From NCBI GenBank assembly GCA_013306675.1, contig JABLUY010000238.1:1-56394 (forward strand): DNA of 56,394 nt. The letters run 5' to 3'. A program made the translations under genes and the position numbers. Below, in pieces: positions 1 to 10,236 of the stretch. The number at the start of each line of letters is the position of its first letter. The first letter of the stretch is position 1. The stretch comes from Thraustochytrium sp. TN22 (Eukaryota > Sar > Bigyra > Thraustochytrida > Thraustochytriidae). Below the pieces are notes generated by a model. That model was not told where the DNA came from and made no database searches. It saw only the letters and a program-made list of their open reading frames with translations.

Positions 1-1561
1 GGCTGGCTGCTACGAAGCAGGCCTGCCGTGCCTGACGAGCTGGCCGCGCTCATGCTTAATGACTGAACAGGCAATCTCCTAGCACAACCTTAGAACCGTC
101 GACTACCTACTAGAGTTTCGTCGCGCCATTCTCGATCATGCGGATGGCATCCTCCACGATGCCGCGCTCCCGCTCGTCCATCCGTGCCGTCTCGTTTGAG
201 CACCGCCGCTTCGGTAGCAACGTAAGCTCTCGAGCGAAGCCCTCTTCAGGCCTTCCACGCCGCCCGAGCCCGCGCCGTGCGCCCGCCCGCCCGCCTCTCG
301 GCCGTCGATGCAGGTCTGCTGTGCCCTGCTTCTGCTGCCTCGGCGGCCGTGCACATCGGTCGCGCGGTGGCAGGCGTCCAGCGCCAGCGGAGCCCTTGAG
401 AAGTTGAGACCCGCCCAGCGGAGAGACACCGCTCCGGATTCCGCGAAAGCAGGCTGGACTGAGAGCGAGAGCAAGGCCGGGCGCTCGTCTCGGACGGCCG
501 CTGCAAGCACGGCTTGGCAAGGCGTAACGCCGGCCGCCGCGGGCCTTGGACTCAGAGGCGCCAGCGGTCGCGGGCAGCCTGGCTGCTTCTGCGAATCTGC
601 GGTGCAAGCGCGGGCGTCCGTGGCACCGGGCCGACGGCAGCCGCGCGGGCCGGGCTCAGCCTCCAGAGTCGAGCCTCCTCTTCTCTGCGAGCCCGGCGGC
701 ACGGAAATCGGAAATCGATCATCGCGCCGACCATCGGCGCGCAGCTCGGCGCTGCCAGTGGCCGACTCCAGGCCGAGCACGTTACCCGGTGGCCGGCGCT
801 GCCACTGCTCGGCGCTGGAGCGGACGACGTCGCTGTCAGTCGTAATGTTGCAGGCCGCGTGGTGCAAGCGACTGGCGGGTCCTCAGCACGTGGCGCGGTG
901 CCCGCCAGCCTGCGCCAGGCCGGGGCCGGCCGGCCTGCAGGCCGGCGCGCGCGCGGGCCCGAATGTCGGAGCCATCTGGCTTTTGAACGAGGTTTTACAC
1001 ACGGGGAAAGGCGGGGGACAAGCCGAGGTGCGGCGAGCGTTGTTCAAGATCGCGACTCCAGTCTGAGAGCGCGCGGCGGTAGCAGGGCACCGTGATGAGC
1101 AGCCCGGCCTGCCTGGAGGACCGCTGCTTCGCCGCAATGCGGCCGCATGACTAGGCCTAGCTAGCTAGCAGCCGACAGAAGACACGATAGACGTCACGGG
1201 AACCGCACAGGACGCGCAGGAGGGCCGGCCTGGCGGGCACGGGAGGGCTTTGGACGGACGGCGACGGACAGGATGCACGGGAACCGCAACCACGGCCACA
1301 GGGGAACCGCAAAGGCGCAACCACAGCCGCCAGAACCCGCGGGCCAAGATCATCGATCAAGATCCACCCAAACCGTGGCGAAGCCGCGCGGCGAAGCCGG
1401 GCACTGGCCCGGGCAGACGGGCGGGCGCGGCAAAGCGCGGCAAAACCGCATCCGCGGGCCGACGCGCGTGGCGAGCTCCGGCGCGCGCTGCGCGAAGGGA
1501 GAGAGCCCGGCCCGGGGCGCCGCGGAGAGCGCTCGCTCCTGTCAAGTTCGGCTCGGGCGGG
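1..1561. other. GC-rich stretch, no gene recognised
   Basis: Several overlapping frames on both strands stay open here because of high GC, but their translations are Arg/Ala/Gly/Pro-rich without domains, and several overlap antiparallel. No tRNA or rRNA was recognised. The right end (about 1250-1561) is open in the frame of the next gene but has no ATG until 1562, so it is probably its promoter and 5' leader. Confidence 0.5.
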
Positions 1562-1973
1562 ATGGGGTGTGTGGAATACGTGCAGTACGACGGGTCGGTG
1601 AAGCTCGCGCCGCGCGAGTTCAAGCAGGTCGTGAAGAGGCCGCAGCGCGAGACAGGCAAGAATGGCTCGGGAACTGGGGAGTCTGCGCCCGGAGGCCTAG
1701 CAGGCTTACCTGAGGCTGCTTTGCAGGTCGTGGTCGGCTTCCTGGCCGAGTGCCCGCGGACGCTAGCGCCGCTCTATGCAGTGAACAGCGTGCTGCACCA
1801 GGTCGTCGTGAATGGGCAGAGCGCGCTTCCCCGCCTGGATGAGGCGACCAAGCACCTCCTCCTGTCCATCCTGGAGCCACGCTACTTCAGCAAGTATATG
1901 GCGGAAGACGATGAGTTCGCCAACGTGGACGTCGTCGCAACTTCAAAGTGGGACCCCAACGAAACTCTATCGA

Positions 1974-2029
<56 letters not shown>

Positions 2030-2869
2030 ATGGACTTCGAGGAGAGTGATGAGATAGACGAATGGTACGAGAACTTTCGCAACCTCAAAGACTGTGAGCC
2101 TGACCCGGAATGGGCCGCCAAGCCCAAGGTGGACTGGGAACTCGCGGCGCGAGCTGTGGCGACGCTGCGCAAGGCTCCCCATACCCCGCCTGGCTGGATC
2201 GATCCAGACGAGGAAGTTGTGTACACGGCTAAACCGCCGTGCTACTTAGGTCCACCCCTTCAGCTCATGATCGAGGCCAAGGACGGCAGCGGTGTCCTCT
2301 TCGCGTGTAACGCTGGCATGGAGAGCAAGAACAAAAGGTTCAGACCCTCGCAGTGCTTCGGTCCCCATTACTGGCTCCACTATCTCTGCTTGCGTGTGCT
2401 CGAGCCACGTGGTTACGAGGCCAACGGCGTCGTCATGTGCGCAAGTGGCATGTTTGAAGATGGAGACATCCAGTTGGTGGTGGATGGCTTCTTCGCGGTG
2501 CGCGACAACGTCGTTGACGTCGCATTCGAGATCTCCAATGGGCCGTTGTTTCTCGACGACGGTATTCTGCTCCGTGCGATTCGGCTTCGCTCGCTACCCT
2601 TGTACCCGGCGTGTACCTCGCAGGCGTTCATCGAGAATCCGAACGGGAGGCGTTGTGGCTTCATGTGTGACCACGTACCCAACATGGTTGTTCCCGGGCT
2701 CTCTCGGGCTCAGACGAAAAAGGCTGCAAAAGAGAAGCGGACAAGCGCTCAAGGTGGTGTCAAGCTCCGTGCTTTCGTGGAAGCTTCCCATGGCAGGCTC
2801 TGGCTCAGCGCCGATGGCGATGAAGTACTCTACAAGATGCACGGCAACAAGAAGAATATCCCAATCTAA
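1562..2869 (+). CDS. acidic F-box-like protein, function unknown
   Basis: A 435-residue protein. The frame is open further upstream but the first ATG is at 1562 (MGCVEYVQYDGSVKL). Residues about 40-75 (LPEAALQVVVGFLAE, then AVNSVLHQVV) resemble an F-box helix pair, the element that docks substrate receptors to SCF ubiquitin ligases; the match is by eye and weak. A run of alternating Glu/Asp (nt 1976-2029, GAGGAC repeats) follows, and then a Trp/Cys-containing domain of about 220 residues (including FGPHYWLHYLCLRVLEPRG and GFFAVRDNVVDVAFEIS) that I cannot place. The C-terminus is Lys-rich. No signal peptide or membrane segment is visible. It could be an SCF adaptor or an unrelated lineage-specific protein. 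Confidence 0.65.
1976..2029 (+). repeat. GAGGAC hexanucleotide microsatellite (Glu-Asp run)
   Basis: About nine in-frame copies of GAGGAC inside the F-box-like gene, encoding alternating Glu and Asp. The length probably varies between strains. Confidence 0.85.
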
Positions 2870-3140
2870 TCGCTCTAAGCTTTGACGGAATTTAATCGGG
2901 GCATGTTGGCTATTGTGAGAGTGATGAGGACGACGAAGACGAAGAGGAGGAAGGCGATGACCGAGACGAAGTTAGGCCGACGGTCCGGAGTCAATGTGTG
3001 CAGTCATAATCTGACCTGAAAAGAAGAAAACCGCAAAGCGGATGTCGAAACTGGTGAAAGCGTTAAGGAACGCTGCCCCCCTGGGCGGTGTAAAAGTTGG
3101 TCTCAAGCCTTGGCTTTACTTCCTACATCCCAGCTGACGG
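2870..3140. other. 3' flank with a decayed acidic-coding patch
   Basis: At about 2915-2970 the plus strand reads ESDEDDEDEEEEGDDRDEV in one frame, which echoes the acidic Glu/Asp stretch of the gene just upstream. It is bounded by stops with no start. It may be a partial duplicate of that gene's acidic segment, or chance in purine-rich 3' sequence. Confidence 0.3.
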
Positions 3141-3609
3141 AGACACAAGTACCGATGAAGCTGAGAATGATGAGGCGAAGGCCGATGCGGCGACGCGAGT
3201 AGCTAACTCTGGCTAGAAATAATCACAGCGCAGCCCGAGCTTGTTCTTTGTGCTCTTCAGAGACACAAGTACCGATGAAGCTGAGAATGAGGAGGAGAAG
3301 GCCGATGCGGCGACGCGAGTAGCTAACTCTGGCTAGCTAGAAATAATCACAGCGCAGCCCGAGCTTGTTCTTTGTGCTCTTCAGAGACACAGAAGTACCG
3401 ATGAAGCTGAGAATGAGGAGGAGAAGGCCGATGCGGCGTCGCGAGTACACAGCACAGCCCGAAGCTTGTTCTTTATGCTCTTCAGAGACTCAAGTACCGA
3501 TGAAGCTGAGAATGAAGAGGAGAAGGCCGATGCGGCGACGCGAGTAGCTAACTCTGGCTAGCTAGAAATAATCACAGCGCAGCCCGAGCTTGTTCTTCAT
3601 GCTCTTCAC
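3141..3609 (+). repeat. tandem repeat, four copies of about 101-124 bp
   Basis: Copies start at about 3141, 3261, 3385 and 3486, so spacing is 120, 124 and 101 bp. Each begins near AGACACAAGTACCGATGAAG and ends near CTTGTTCTTTGTGCTCTTCAG. The differences are small indels and substitutions (for example ATGATGAGG against ATGAGGAGG). In one frame each copy reads STDEAENEEEKADAATRVA and then meets a stop, suggesting amplification of a piece of acidic coding sequence. Confidence 0.85.
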
Positions 3610-4014
3610 CCTGCTGGGGTGCCCTCTGCTGTCCTGCGCTCGCAGCCCCGTGCTAAAACTCGATCAAAATCCGCGGTGGTCCGCCCAGTTCAACTTGTGT
3701 CGGTAACTACGGAGAGGCTGCTGGCTGGCAGTAGTTAGCTGCTGGTGTGACTGACTGTGAGTGACTGACTCACTGTGAGGGCACAGGTCGTAACTTTTAT
3801 TGCCGTTGGGCATCCAGACAACTCGTGTGCTCTTTACTCCAACGCCGTGCTGTGCTACCTCGCAATCAAAGCGGCCTGGCATCTTGTGCGGCGCAGCGTC
3901 GCGCTGTGGCTCGGGCCGCGTCGGGCAGCGTCGCGCTGTAGCTCGGGCAGCGCGCGGTGCTCGCGCTTGCGGCGGCCGCGCCGCATCTCGCGACCTGCAC
4001 AACAGAGGCAACCC

Positions 4015-6957
4015 ATGGAGGGCGAGGAGCCCGGCGCGGACGAGGGCCCGCAGGACCTAGAGGGCGCGCAAGCGGGCCAGAGCGTGGCGGAGGAGGAGCA
4101 AGAGCAGGAGGACGATGCAGCGGCAAAAGCGCAGCAGCAGACAGATGGCGGGGCGCAGCAGACACAAGATGCCGAGCCTGCTGAGGCTGCTGGCGGTGCC
4201 CTTTTCCCCGACGAACCCAAGGCTAGCGCCGAGCTCACAGAGAACGCGGACGCCGCCAAGAGCGTCGAGGAAGCGGGGTCCGCAGCAACAGTCAGACAGC
4301 CAGTGGAAGGTAAAACTTCTGGCGACGCCGAGGTCGTTAAAGTCTCGCAGCCCAAGGTCACCCCGACGACGCCGAGCCCGGCGCAAGCCCCCTTGGACCA
4401 CCGCGCCAGCGGGCTGGAGGACCTGAGCGCCCTGCTGCAGTCAGTGGAGCAGGAGGATGAGCGCGAGGATGAAAAGGAGCTGCTGGAGAGCCTGCGCGAG
4501 GACGAAGAGGGCTTGCGGGCAGCGTCGGCCGCGAACATTCCATACAACACGGCCAAGTTCGCAGACTTCTTGCGGCACACCAGGGAGCGCATCAAGTCTC
4601 AGGGAACAGACACCCACTTTCTGGCGCAGTTCGACAGCCTGACGGATGAAAAGAAGCTCAAGGTGGCGAGCGTGCCCAAGGAGCAGGTGGCGGCGCGGCT
4701 GGAGCTGATCCGCAAGCGGCAGCGCGAAAATCGCGACAAGGTGCGTACGTATTTCGAGGAGCGCGAGGCCGACATCGTGGCTCGCGAGCGTGCAGCACGC
4801 GACCGTGTGGTGCGGCAGCAGACGGATCGCGAGGCCAAGGTGGAGGCCGCACGCGCCGCAGTCCAAGCAAATCTGGCGGAGCTGGAGCCGCGGCTGCGGC
4901 GCGCCTTCTTGCGTCGCGAGGAGTCGCTGCGGTCGACCTTGGCCGAGCAGGATGCCAAGATTCGCGAGGAGTTTGGTGTGCTACGCGAGGACTACTCGTA
5001 CGGGACACGGCGGCTGGTCGTGGATACCTCCCACAAGGTCCCGCAACGCGTGGCGTTGCGCGTGGACGTGCTCCGCGGCGTCAAGGACAAGCTGCGTCGC
5101 GGCACTTATTGCGTCGGCATGTACATGCTGGACGAGCTTGGCGGGACGCGTCTGCAATTGGCGACCGAGGCAGACGCGGTGCAGGACAAGAGCAAGTCCT
5201 CGGATCTGAGCTGGTCGCGAAAGTTTTCGCACTCGGGGCGCTTCGACGCCTTTGACATTCAGGTGCACGACTCGGCCGTGGTGGTCTGTCCGCCACGCCG
5301 CAAGACAGAACGCTCCAACGTCTTCATCATCGAGATTTTCTTGTGCTCGGAGCGCGACCCGTCGGAGCTGCAGGCCATCGTGGGCTGGACGGCGCTCCCG
5401 GTCGTGAACGCGAGCAATGAACTGAGCCAAGGCCGCTTCCGCCTGCCGGTGCTCAAGGGCCCATACCGCGGCGCCTTCGACCGTTACTCCAAGATTGAAA
5501 AGGCCATGGCAGACGACCTCGACAACTGGCTATGCAACATGTACGTCTACGTCGAGCCGGTGGCCCTACTGGCGTCCAAGGTGCCCGGCGCAGGCGTGCA
5601 CGAAGACGACCTGCGCACCTCGATGGAGATGGATTTTGCGAGCAACTTTCAGAGCATGCAGTCCAACGAGGCCGAGCAGGCGGCCGACTCGCTCAAGTCG
5701 GCGGCGCAGTCGCTCAAGTCAGCAGCAGATGCCAAGCCTCGTTCCGAGGCCGAGACCGCCATTACGGCGCCCGCCCCCTTGTGGCGGCGTATGCTGCGGA
5801 CGCTGCGGCTCTCGCGCGGCACGGCGATCGTCCCGCGGGGGGGCGCTCTTACGCCAGAGGTGGAGCCTCTAAGCTCGTCAATGCGGCTGCGCGAGGAGCA
5901 GCGCAAGCGTGCGAAGCGCGCGGCGTCCTTCACGAAGCCGACCCTGGAGGACCTGCAAGAGTATCACTACTCGATGCACACGGCGCCGGTCTCGCAAAAG
6001 TCCGCCATTTTGCATCAATTGGCGTACCTGCGGCAGGAGGCGCTCGGCGGCCTGCGATTGCGGCGTTTCTGGCTCAACGAGGGCTGGATCATGCTGGTGC
6101 TGATGGCAGTCAGCTTCTACGTGCGCATGCTGGCTCACTATGGCGGCCAGTTCCTCTATTTGCGCGCAGGTGGCTACGGCGCCGCCTACGCGTTTCAGAT
6201 CCTGCCGTACAAGTGCGTCATCAAGTTTTCCGACGCGCACATGCCGCTCTACCACCTGGTGAACCTGATCTTCGCCGGCTCTGGCGCCGCGCTCGCTACC
6301 TTTGCTGGCCTGGCCTTGGTCAGCCTCCTCGTGCAGCTCGCAGCCGGCAGCATGCCGAGCCTGATGCACCGGTTCATGCTCATGCTCGGGCTTGCGGCTC
6401 TTTTGGATCCCGTGCTAACGCTCGTTGTGGATGTCGCGGCCGGCCAGGTCTCGTGCGAGGCGCACTGCGGTACGCTCAGCAGGTACGCGAGCGCGTGCGT
6501 TTGTTCCGACACGGACGCCTGGCGCGTCTTCAACTACTTTGTGGTGCACGAGGGCTCTGCTTTGAATGCCATGTATCTGCTCCTTCTCGTCTACGCGACC
6601 ATCCTCGGCATTGGTGGTCTGCTGCTTGCGCTCTACATGGTCTTTGTGCACCGGGATGGCCGTTCGCACGACCTCTACCGCCGTCTTTTCGGTGCGGACG
6701 GCTTTTTCTTTCTCCCGGACGACACGGAGGTCTCTCCCGCCTACGTGGATCTTGCATGCCGCCGCGCCGTGCAGTGGAAAGGCCCGCGCGGCGCGCTGCG
6801 CCACATCTCGACGCTCACGCATCCAGATCGCACCGACGTGGAGATTGTTGAGATTTCCCGCGAGGGCAGTCGTGCGACCTGGCGCATCTTTACGCAACTC
6901 AAGGGTGGAATGGTGGTGGAAGAACCGCGTCGCGACTCTGCCGCGACCTCTAGCTAG
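4015..6957 (+). CDS. coiled-coil / C2-like / multi-pass membrane protein, unknown
   Basis: A 980-residue protein. The ATG at 4015 (MEGEEPGADEGPQD) is preferred; the frame runs open to 3775 without an earlier ATG. The N-terminus is acidic and Gln/Ala-rich (1-170). Residues about 170-325 are charged and heptad-like (KQRENRDKVRTYFEEREADI), a probable coiled coil. Residues about 335-515 alternate strands and loops, with VALRVDVLRGVKDKL, a FIIEIFLCSERD strand and LDNWLCNMYVYVEP, suggesting a C2-like beta sandwich. At least four hydrophobic segments follow (about 690-715, 742-778, 785-810 and 845-880), with a Cys-rich loop (CEAHCGTLSRYASACVC) before the last. The architecture suggests a membrane-anchored protein with a cytosolic lipid- or protein-binding domain. 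I do not recognise the family. Confidence 0.75.
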   Translation: MEGEEPGADEGPQDLEGAQAGQSVAEEEQEQEDDAAAKAQQQTDGGAQQTQDAEPAEAAGGALFPDEPKASAELTENADAAKSVEEAGSAATVRQPVEGKTSGDAEVVKVSQPKVTPTTPSPAQAPLDHRASGLEDLSALLQSVEQEDEREDEKELLESLREDEEGLRAASAANIPYNTAKFADFLRHTRERIKSQGTDTHFLAQFDSLTDEKKLKVASVPKEQVAARLELIRKRQRENRDKVRTYFEEREADIVARERAARDRVVRQQTDREAKVEAARAAVQANLAELEPRLRRAFLRREESLRSTLAEQDAKIREEFGVLREDYSYGTRRLVVDTSHKVPQRVALRVDVLRGVKDKLRRGTYCVGMYMLDELGGTRLQLATEADAVQDKSKSSDLSWSRKFSHSGRFDAFDIQVHDSAVVVCPPRRKTERSNVFIIEIFLCSERDPSELQAIVGWTALPVVNASNELSQGRFRLPVLKGPYRGAFDRYSKIEKAMADDLDNWLCNMYVYVEPVALLASKVPGAGVHEDDLRTSMEMDFASNFQSMQSNEAEQAADSLKSAAQSLKSAADAKPRSEAETAITAPAPLWRRMLRTLRLSRGTAIVPRGGALTPEVEPLSSSMRLREEQRKRAKRAASFTKPTLEDLQEYHYSMHTAPVSQKSAILHQLAYLRQEALGGLRLRRFWLNEGWIMLVLMAVSFYVRMLAHYGGQFLYLRAGGYGAAYAFQILPYKCVIKFSDAHMPLYHLVNLIFAGSGAALATFAGLALVSLLVQLAAGSMPSLMHRFMLMLGLAALLDPVLTLVVDVAAGQVSCEAHCGTLSRYASACVCSDTDAWRVFNYFVVHEGSALNAMYLLLLVYATILGIGGLLLALYMVFVHRDGRSHDLYRRLFGADGFFFLPDDTEVSPAYVDLACRRAVQWKGPRGALRHISTLTHPDRTDVEIVEISREGSRATWRIFTQLKGGMVVEEPRRDSAATSS

Positions 6958-6996
6958 CTTAGGCCTAACCAATCTGTTTTATAACAGTGAGTAGTT

Positions 6997-7024
6997 ACAA
7001 CAACAACAACAACAACAACAACAA
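6997..7024 (+). repeat. (CAA)n microsatellite between convergent genes
   Basis: About nine CAA units lie 40 bp after the stop of the upstream plus-strand gene and 17 bp beyond the stop of the minus-strand gene. Similar CAA/GTT tracts sit at the other two compact tail-to-tail junctions (near 11642 and 27157). Confidence 0.9.
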
Positions 7025-7040
7025 TAGCTTTCCGCTCGGT

Positions 7041-8042
7041 TCAAATCATCTCAGAGCGGTTCTTGATGACCGCATCAACATCTTCCATGGAGGCGCCGGC
7101 CTGAAGCATGCGCTGACGCAAAATATGTCCCTGCACATTGGCCGCCCACTTGCCGTACTGGTCGCTCATGAGCGTGAGAATGTAGCCTTCCTCTTCAGCG
7201 TCATCGTCGGCTTCGTCAGGGATGGCCGCGCCGAGCGCACGGAGGGTCTCCTCGTTGAGCCGCTGGGCCTGGTCGCCGCGCGCCACGGGGTACTGCTGCG
7301 CAAGCTCGTCGAAGAGCTCCTCCTCGCGGCCCTGGAACTCGTCGAGAAGCTCATCGACCTCGTCCACGCGCTCGGGCGCCATCTCCGTGAGGAAGGCGGT
7401 GAGAATGGCCGCGTTGATCTCATGTGTCTCCTGCTCCTCGAGCGCGCGCGCCAGCTCGCCCATCCACAGCACGACCTCCTCCTCCTCGTCGTCGTCGTCG
7501 TCGTAGTCGTAGTCGTCGTCTTCATCGTCGTCATCGAGATGCCCCCCCTCGTTGTGGCCCTCCTCCTCCTCGTCGAGTTCCGCACCGGCAAGACTGGAAG
7601 GCGGAACGGTCTCGTGGAGCCCGCCCTCCTCCTCCTGCTGCTCCTCCTCCTCCTCGACAAGGTGGTCGCGCAGCGCGTCGTCCTCGCCGTCGTCCAGGTC
7701 GGCGCTTGGCAAGAAGTCATTCGGGTCGTGCTGCTTGGCGCCGCGGCTGCTGAGGCGGCGCAGCGAGCTGGCCGTCTCCGAGAGCCGCTTGGTGAGGCTA
7801 CGCACAAGCGAGCGGCGCTTGTCGCCGGTCTTGGCGTCCTCGGCCGCCTGCTGCTCGCGCGCCTTTTTCAGCTCATGCGCGCGCAGCGTCAGGTTGTACC
7901 TTGCGGCGCGCGCCTTGGCCACCTTGACGGCGCGGTGCAGCTCCACAGCCTTCTCCTTGGCGCGCCGCTCCTCATCCTTGATCTTGCGCTGGTGCGCCGC
8001 GAACGCTTCCGGCGTCGCCGTGTACACCACGTCGAACGGCAT
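7041..8042 (-). CDS. acidic coiled-coil protein, function unknown
   Basis: 333 residues starting at ATG 8042 (MPFDVVYTATPEAFAAHQRK). Residues 20-75 are Lys/Arg/Ala-rich and helical. Residues 80-100 are Ser/Arg-rich (SLTKRLSETASSLRRLSS), a likely phosphorylated linker. Residues about 110-195 are dominated by Glu and Asp with a D/Y run. The C-terminal third is helical (ITAFLTE-like, DELLDEFQGREEELFDEL, then ILRQRMLQAGASMEDVDAVI). No membrane segment or catalytic motif is visible. The C-terminal helices could form an oligomerisation domain, but I cannot assign a function. It ends 83 bp from the end of the convergent neighbour. Confidence 0.6.
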   Translation of the reverse strand: MPFDVVYTATPEAFAAHQRKIKDEERRAKEKAVELHRAVKVAKARAARYNLTLRAHELKKAREQQAAEDAKTGDKRRSLVRSLTKRLSETASSLRRLSSRGAKQHDPNDFLPSADLDDGEDDALRDHLVEEEEEQQEEEGGLHETVPPSSLAGAELDEEEEGHNEGGHLDDDDEDDDYDYDDDDDEEEEVVLWMGELARALEEQETHEINAAILTAFLTEMAPERVDEVDELLDEFQGREEELFDELAQQYPVARGDQAQRLNEETLRALGAAIPDEADDDAEEEGYILTLMSDQYGKWAANVQGHILRQRMLQAGASMEDVDAVIKNRSEMI

Positions 8043-8364
8043 TCTGTCGCGCCGCCGCTGCCGCTGCCGCCGCCGCCGCCGCTGCTGCCGCCGCCGCCGC
8101 CACCGCCACCGTCGCCGTGCGTCGCGCGCGGCGCTCGTCTGTCAGAGTTCTTGATTTGTTTTTCGCACAGCTTGGCTTGTGCAACTGGAAGAGCCGAGTG
8201 GCGGCTCGCTTCACAGCTCAGCAGTCAAGTTGTTGTTGGTTTAGGCTACAGTGGCGCGTGCCGCCACGTGAGCCTGCGCGGCGGTCGCAGTAGTTATGGA
8301 CAGGGCAAGGCACCAGACGAACAGTAAACGTGCCAACTTGAACAAGCGTCCTCTTTTCTATGTT
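8043..8364. other. short intergenic spacer with CCG-rich leader
   Basis: 322 bp between two minus-strand genes. The part next to the 8042 start (8050-8112) is an imperfect CCG/CGC repeat, probably the 5' leader of that gene. The rest has no recognisable feature. Confidence 0.6.
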
Positions 8365-10236
8365 TTAGGAGAAATCGTGCATGACTTGGGTGACCATGGA
8401 CATGAGCCCGTTCACGGCGCGCTCGGATTCGTCTGCGTCGTGGCCGTCCTCGTCGAGGGCGTCGGCCTGGTCAGCCATGGCGTCCGTAAAGTCCATGCGG
8501 TTGAGCACGGCTTCGATGCTGTCCATGAGCTGTTTGTCCTTGCGCTTGAGGCGAGGACGCCGCCCGCCGCGAGGAAGCTTGCTTCCGGCGGCGGCGGCGC
8601 GGGCCTCTGGCTGCGCTGCGGCGACTGGCGGCTTGAGCTTGAGCTTGCCAGAGCACGTCTGCTTGGTGAGCCGCAGCAGGGCCTCATCCTCCGACTCACC
8701 ACGCAGGTCCTCCGAGTGGACGGTGAGCGGGTGCTTGAGCGCATACCGCAGCGCGGAGGTGGCCGAGGTTACCACGGCTGGGTTTGGCTTGGGCCGCGCC
8801 CGCCGGGCCTCTGCATCGGTCGGTGGACGGAAGAGCGCCAACTGCGCGCGGAGCTGGGCCGTGGTTGCTCCTGCAGACAGTTCGAGGTCGTCCGAGTCCT
8901 CCGGGCCCTCATCGCCACCGCCCTGCGCAGTCGCAGTCGCGGCAGGCAGGACTTGCTGGGCCACGGAGGGCGGCGCAGCACTGCTTCCGAGCAGCGAAGG
9001 CTCCGTTAAGAAGACGCTGGCAGCGGTCGTGGGCCCCGCGCCGGCCTCCTTGGCCTCCGTGGCCTCCCGGTCTGCCTCTGTGGAGTCCTGCGAAGCGCAG
9101 GCCTCGTCCGCGAAGGACTGCAGCGCGAGCTTGGACTCGGCCGTGACAACGCTCTCGCCATCCTCCAGCAAACGGCGGCCGCGCTCCTTCCACTCGCGCG
9201 GATTGAGCATGCGAAGCTCGGCCACCTTGGTGACTGTGAAGCCAGCGTACATGCCGCGCGTCGGAGTCGGGCCCCGCTGATGCAAGCGGCGATCGGGCGC
9301 GTCTGTGACGACGTTGATCACCTCACGAGGCTGCGAGTGCGAGAACGATCGGCTTGCGCCCGGTTCGTGAGACGGGCCGCTGCCGCTGCCGGCGCCGCCG
9401 GCGCCGCCGGCGCTGCCGACGTGCGCGCGGCGAGGAGCAGCACGGCCCTGGGCGGTAATTGGGTTCTCATACAAGAGCACTTGGACGAGCTCGGGCGCCT
9501 GCGTGAGCGGGGCGAGGTCCTGGTGCGTGTGGATGCAGTTACCCACCAGGCTGAGCCACTCGAGCGAGGGAAAGTCAACGTCCTCCGGGAAGGAGGCCAC
9601 CTTGTTGTGCGAGAGGTCTAATTCGCGCAGTCGCGGCGCCTCCGACAGCCATCTGAGGCTGTCGAGGTCCTGCAGCTTGTTATCGGAGAGGACGAGGAGC
9701 TCGAGCGCCAAGAAGGCACACATGTTCTCCGGGAGGCGCGTAAGCTCGTTGCACGTGAGGTCTAGCTCGCGCAGGCGTTCCAGGGATGCGAGCTGCGCCA
9801 ACGCCTCGGGCGTAAGCGCGTTGAAGGAGAGGTCAAGCACCGTGAGCATTGGAAAGGGACGCGCAGCGGACCAGGAGATGGAAGCGATCTTGTTGTCCGG
9901 CATGCGCAGCTCCTCGAGCGCATGCAGGTTGGTCAGCTGCGCGATGTCAAGCTCATTCTCTCCAAGATCTGCCGCGCTTAGCCGGCCGAAGAAGGCGAGG
10001 TCCTCGCACACCGCGGAGCGCAGCCCTCTCTTGACCAGCTTGACCCTGGTCGCCTCATCCGGAAACTCCGCCCCGGACGCCTCCAGCAATAGGAAGCCGT
10101 CCAGCTGCGTCGCCGCGGGCGCCCTCGGCCGCCGCTTGCCAGTTCTCACACCGGAGGCCACGACTCCTGCGCCTGCCGACTCGACCACCTGTGAACCGTG
10201 CTCGCGCCCACGTACCGCGAGCGTCTGTTGCTCCAT
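8365..10236 (-). CDS. XRRA1-like leucine-rich repeat protein
   Basis: 623 residues from ATG 10236 (MEQQTLAVRGREHGS); the frame is open further upstream but without an ATG. After a basic N-terminus, residues about 35-260 hold a conserved lead-in (DGFLLLEASGAEF, VKLVKRGLRSAV) and six or more LRRs (LEELRMPDNKIASI, LTVLDLSFNALTPEALAQL, LRELDLTCNELTRLP, LELLVLSDNKLQDLDSL, LRELDLSHNKVASFP, LEWLSLVGNCI). The order and wording resemble animal XRRA1, a poorly understood LRR protein named for an X-ray response. The C-terminal half is low-complexity and Ser/Ala/Glu-rich with a basic patch (RGGRRPRLKRKDKQLMDSIEAVL). It lies head-to-head with the TPGS1-like gene, 489 bp away. LRR fold is certain; XRRA1 orthology is likely. 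Confidence 0.75.
   Translation of the reverse strand: MEQQTLAVRGREHGSQVVESAGAGVVASGVRTGKRRPRAPAATQLDGFLLLEASGAEFPDEATRVKLVKRGLRSAVCEDLAFFGRLSAADLGENELDIAQLTNLHALEELRMPDNKIASISWSAARPFPMLTVLDLSFNALTPEALAQLASLERLRELDLTCNELTRLPENMCAFLALELLVLSDNKLQDLDSLRWLSEAPRLRELDLSHNKVASFPEDVDFPSLEWLSLVGNCIHTHQDLAPLTQAPELVQVLLYENPITAQGRAAPRRAHVGSAGGAGGAGSGSGPSHEPGASRSFSHSQPREVINVVTDAPDRRLHQRGPTPTRGMYAGFTVTKVAELRMLNPREWKERGRRLLEDGESVVTAESKLALQSFADEACASQDSTEADREATEAKEAGAGPTTAASVFLTEPSLLGSSAAPPSVAQQVLPAATATAQGGGDEGPEDSDDLELSAGATTAQLRAQLALFRPPTDAEARRARPKPNPAVVTSATSALRYALKHPLTVHSEDLRGESEDEALLRLTKQTCSGKLKLKPPVAAAQPEARAAAAGSKLPRGGRRPRLKRKDKQLMDSIEAVLNRMDFTDAMADQADALDEDGHDADESERAVNGLMSMVTQVMHDFS

Noticed and set aside
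136-1066. Several 165-250-codon frames on both strands in the first kilobase
   Set aside because: They overlap one another antiparallel, lack domains and have the composition of random GC-rich DNA.
3141-3609. Possible CRISPR or small gene array
   Set aside because: Direct ~120-bp tandem repeats with no spacers; the short frames end at stops in each copy.
7037-7060. Possible tRNA B-box (GGTTCAAATC)
   Set aside because: No matching A-box or cloverleaf arms; the site lies at the 3' end of a coding sequence.
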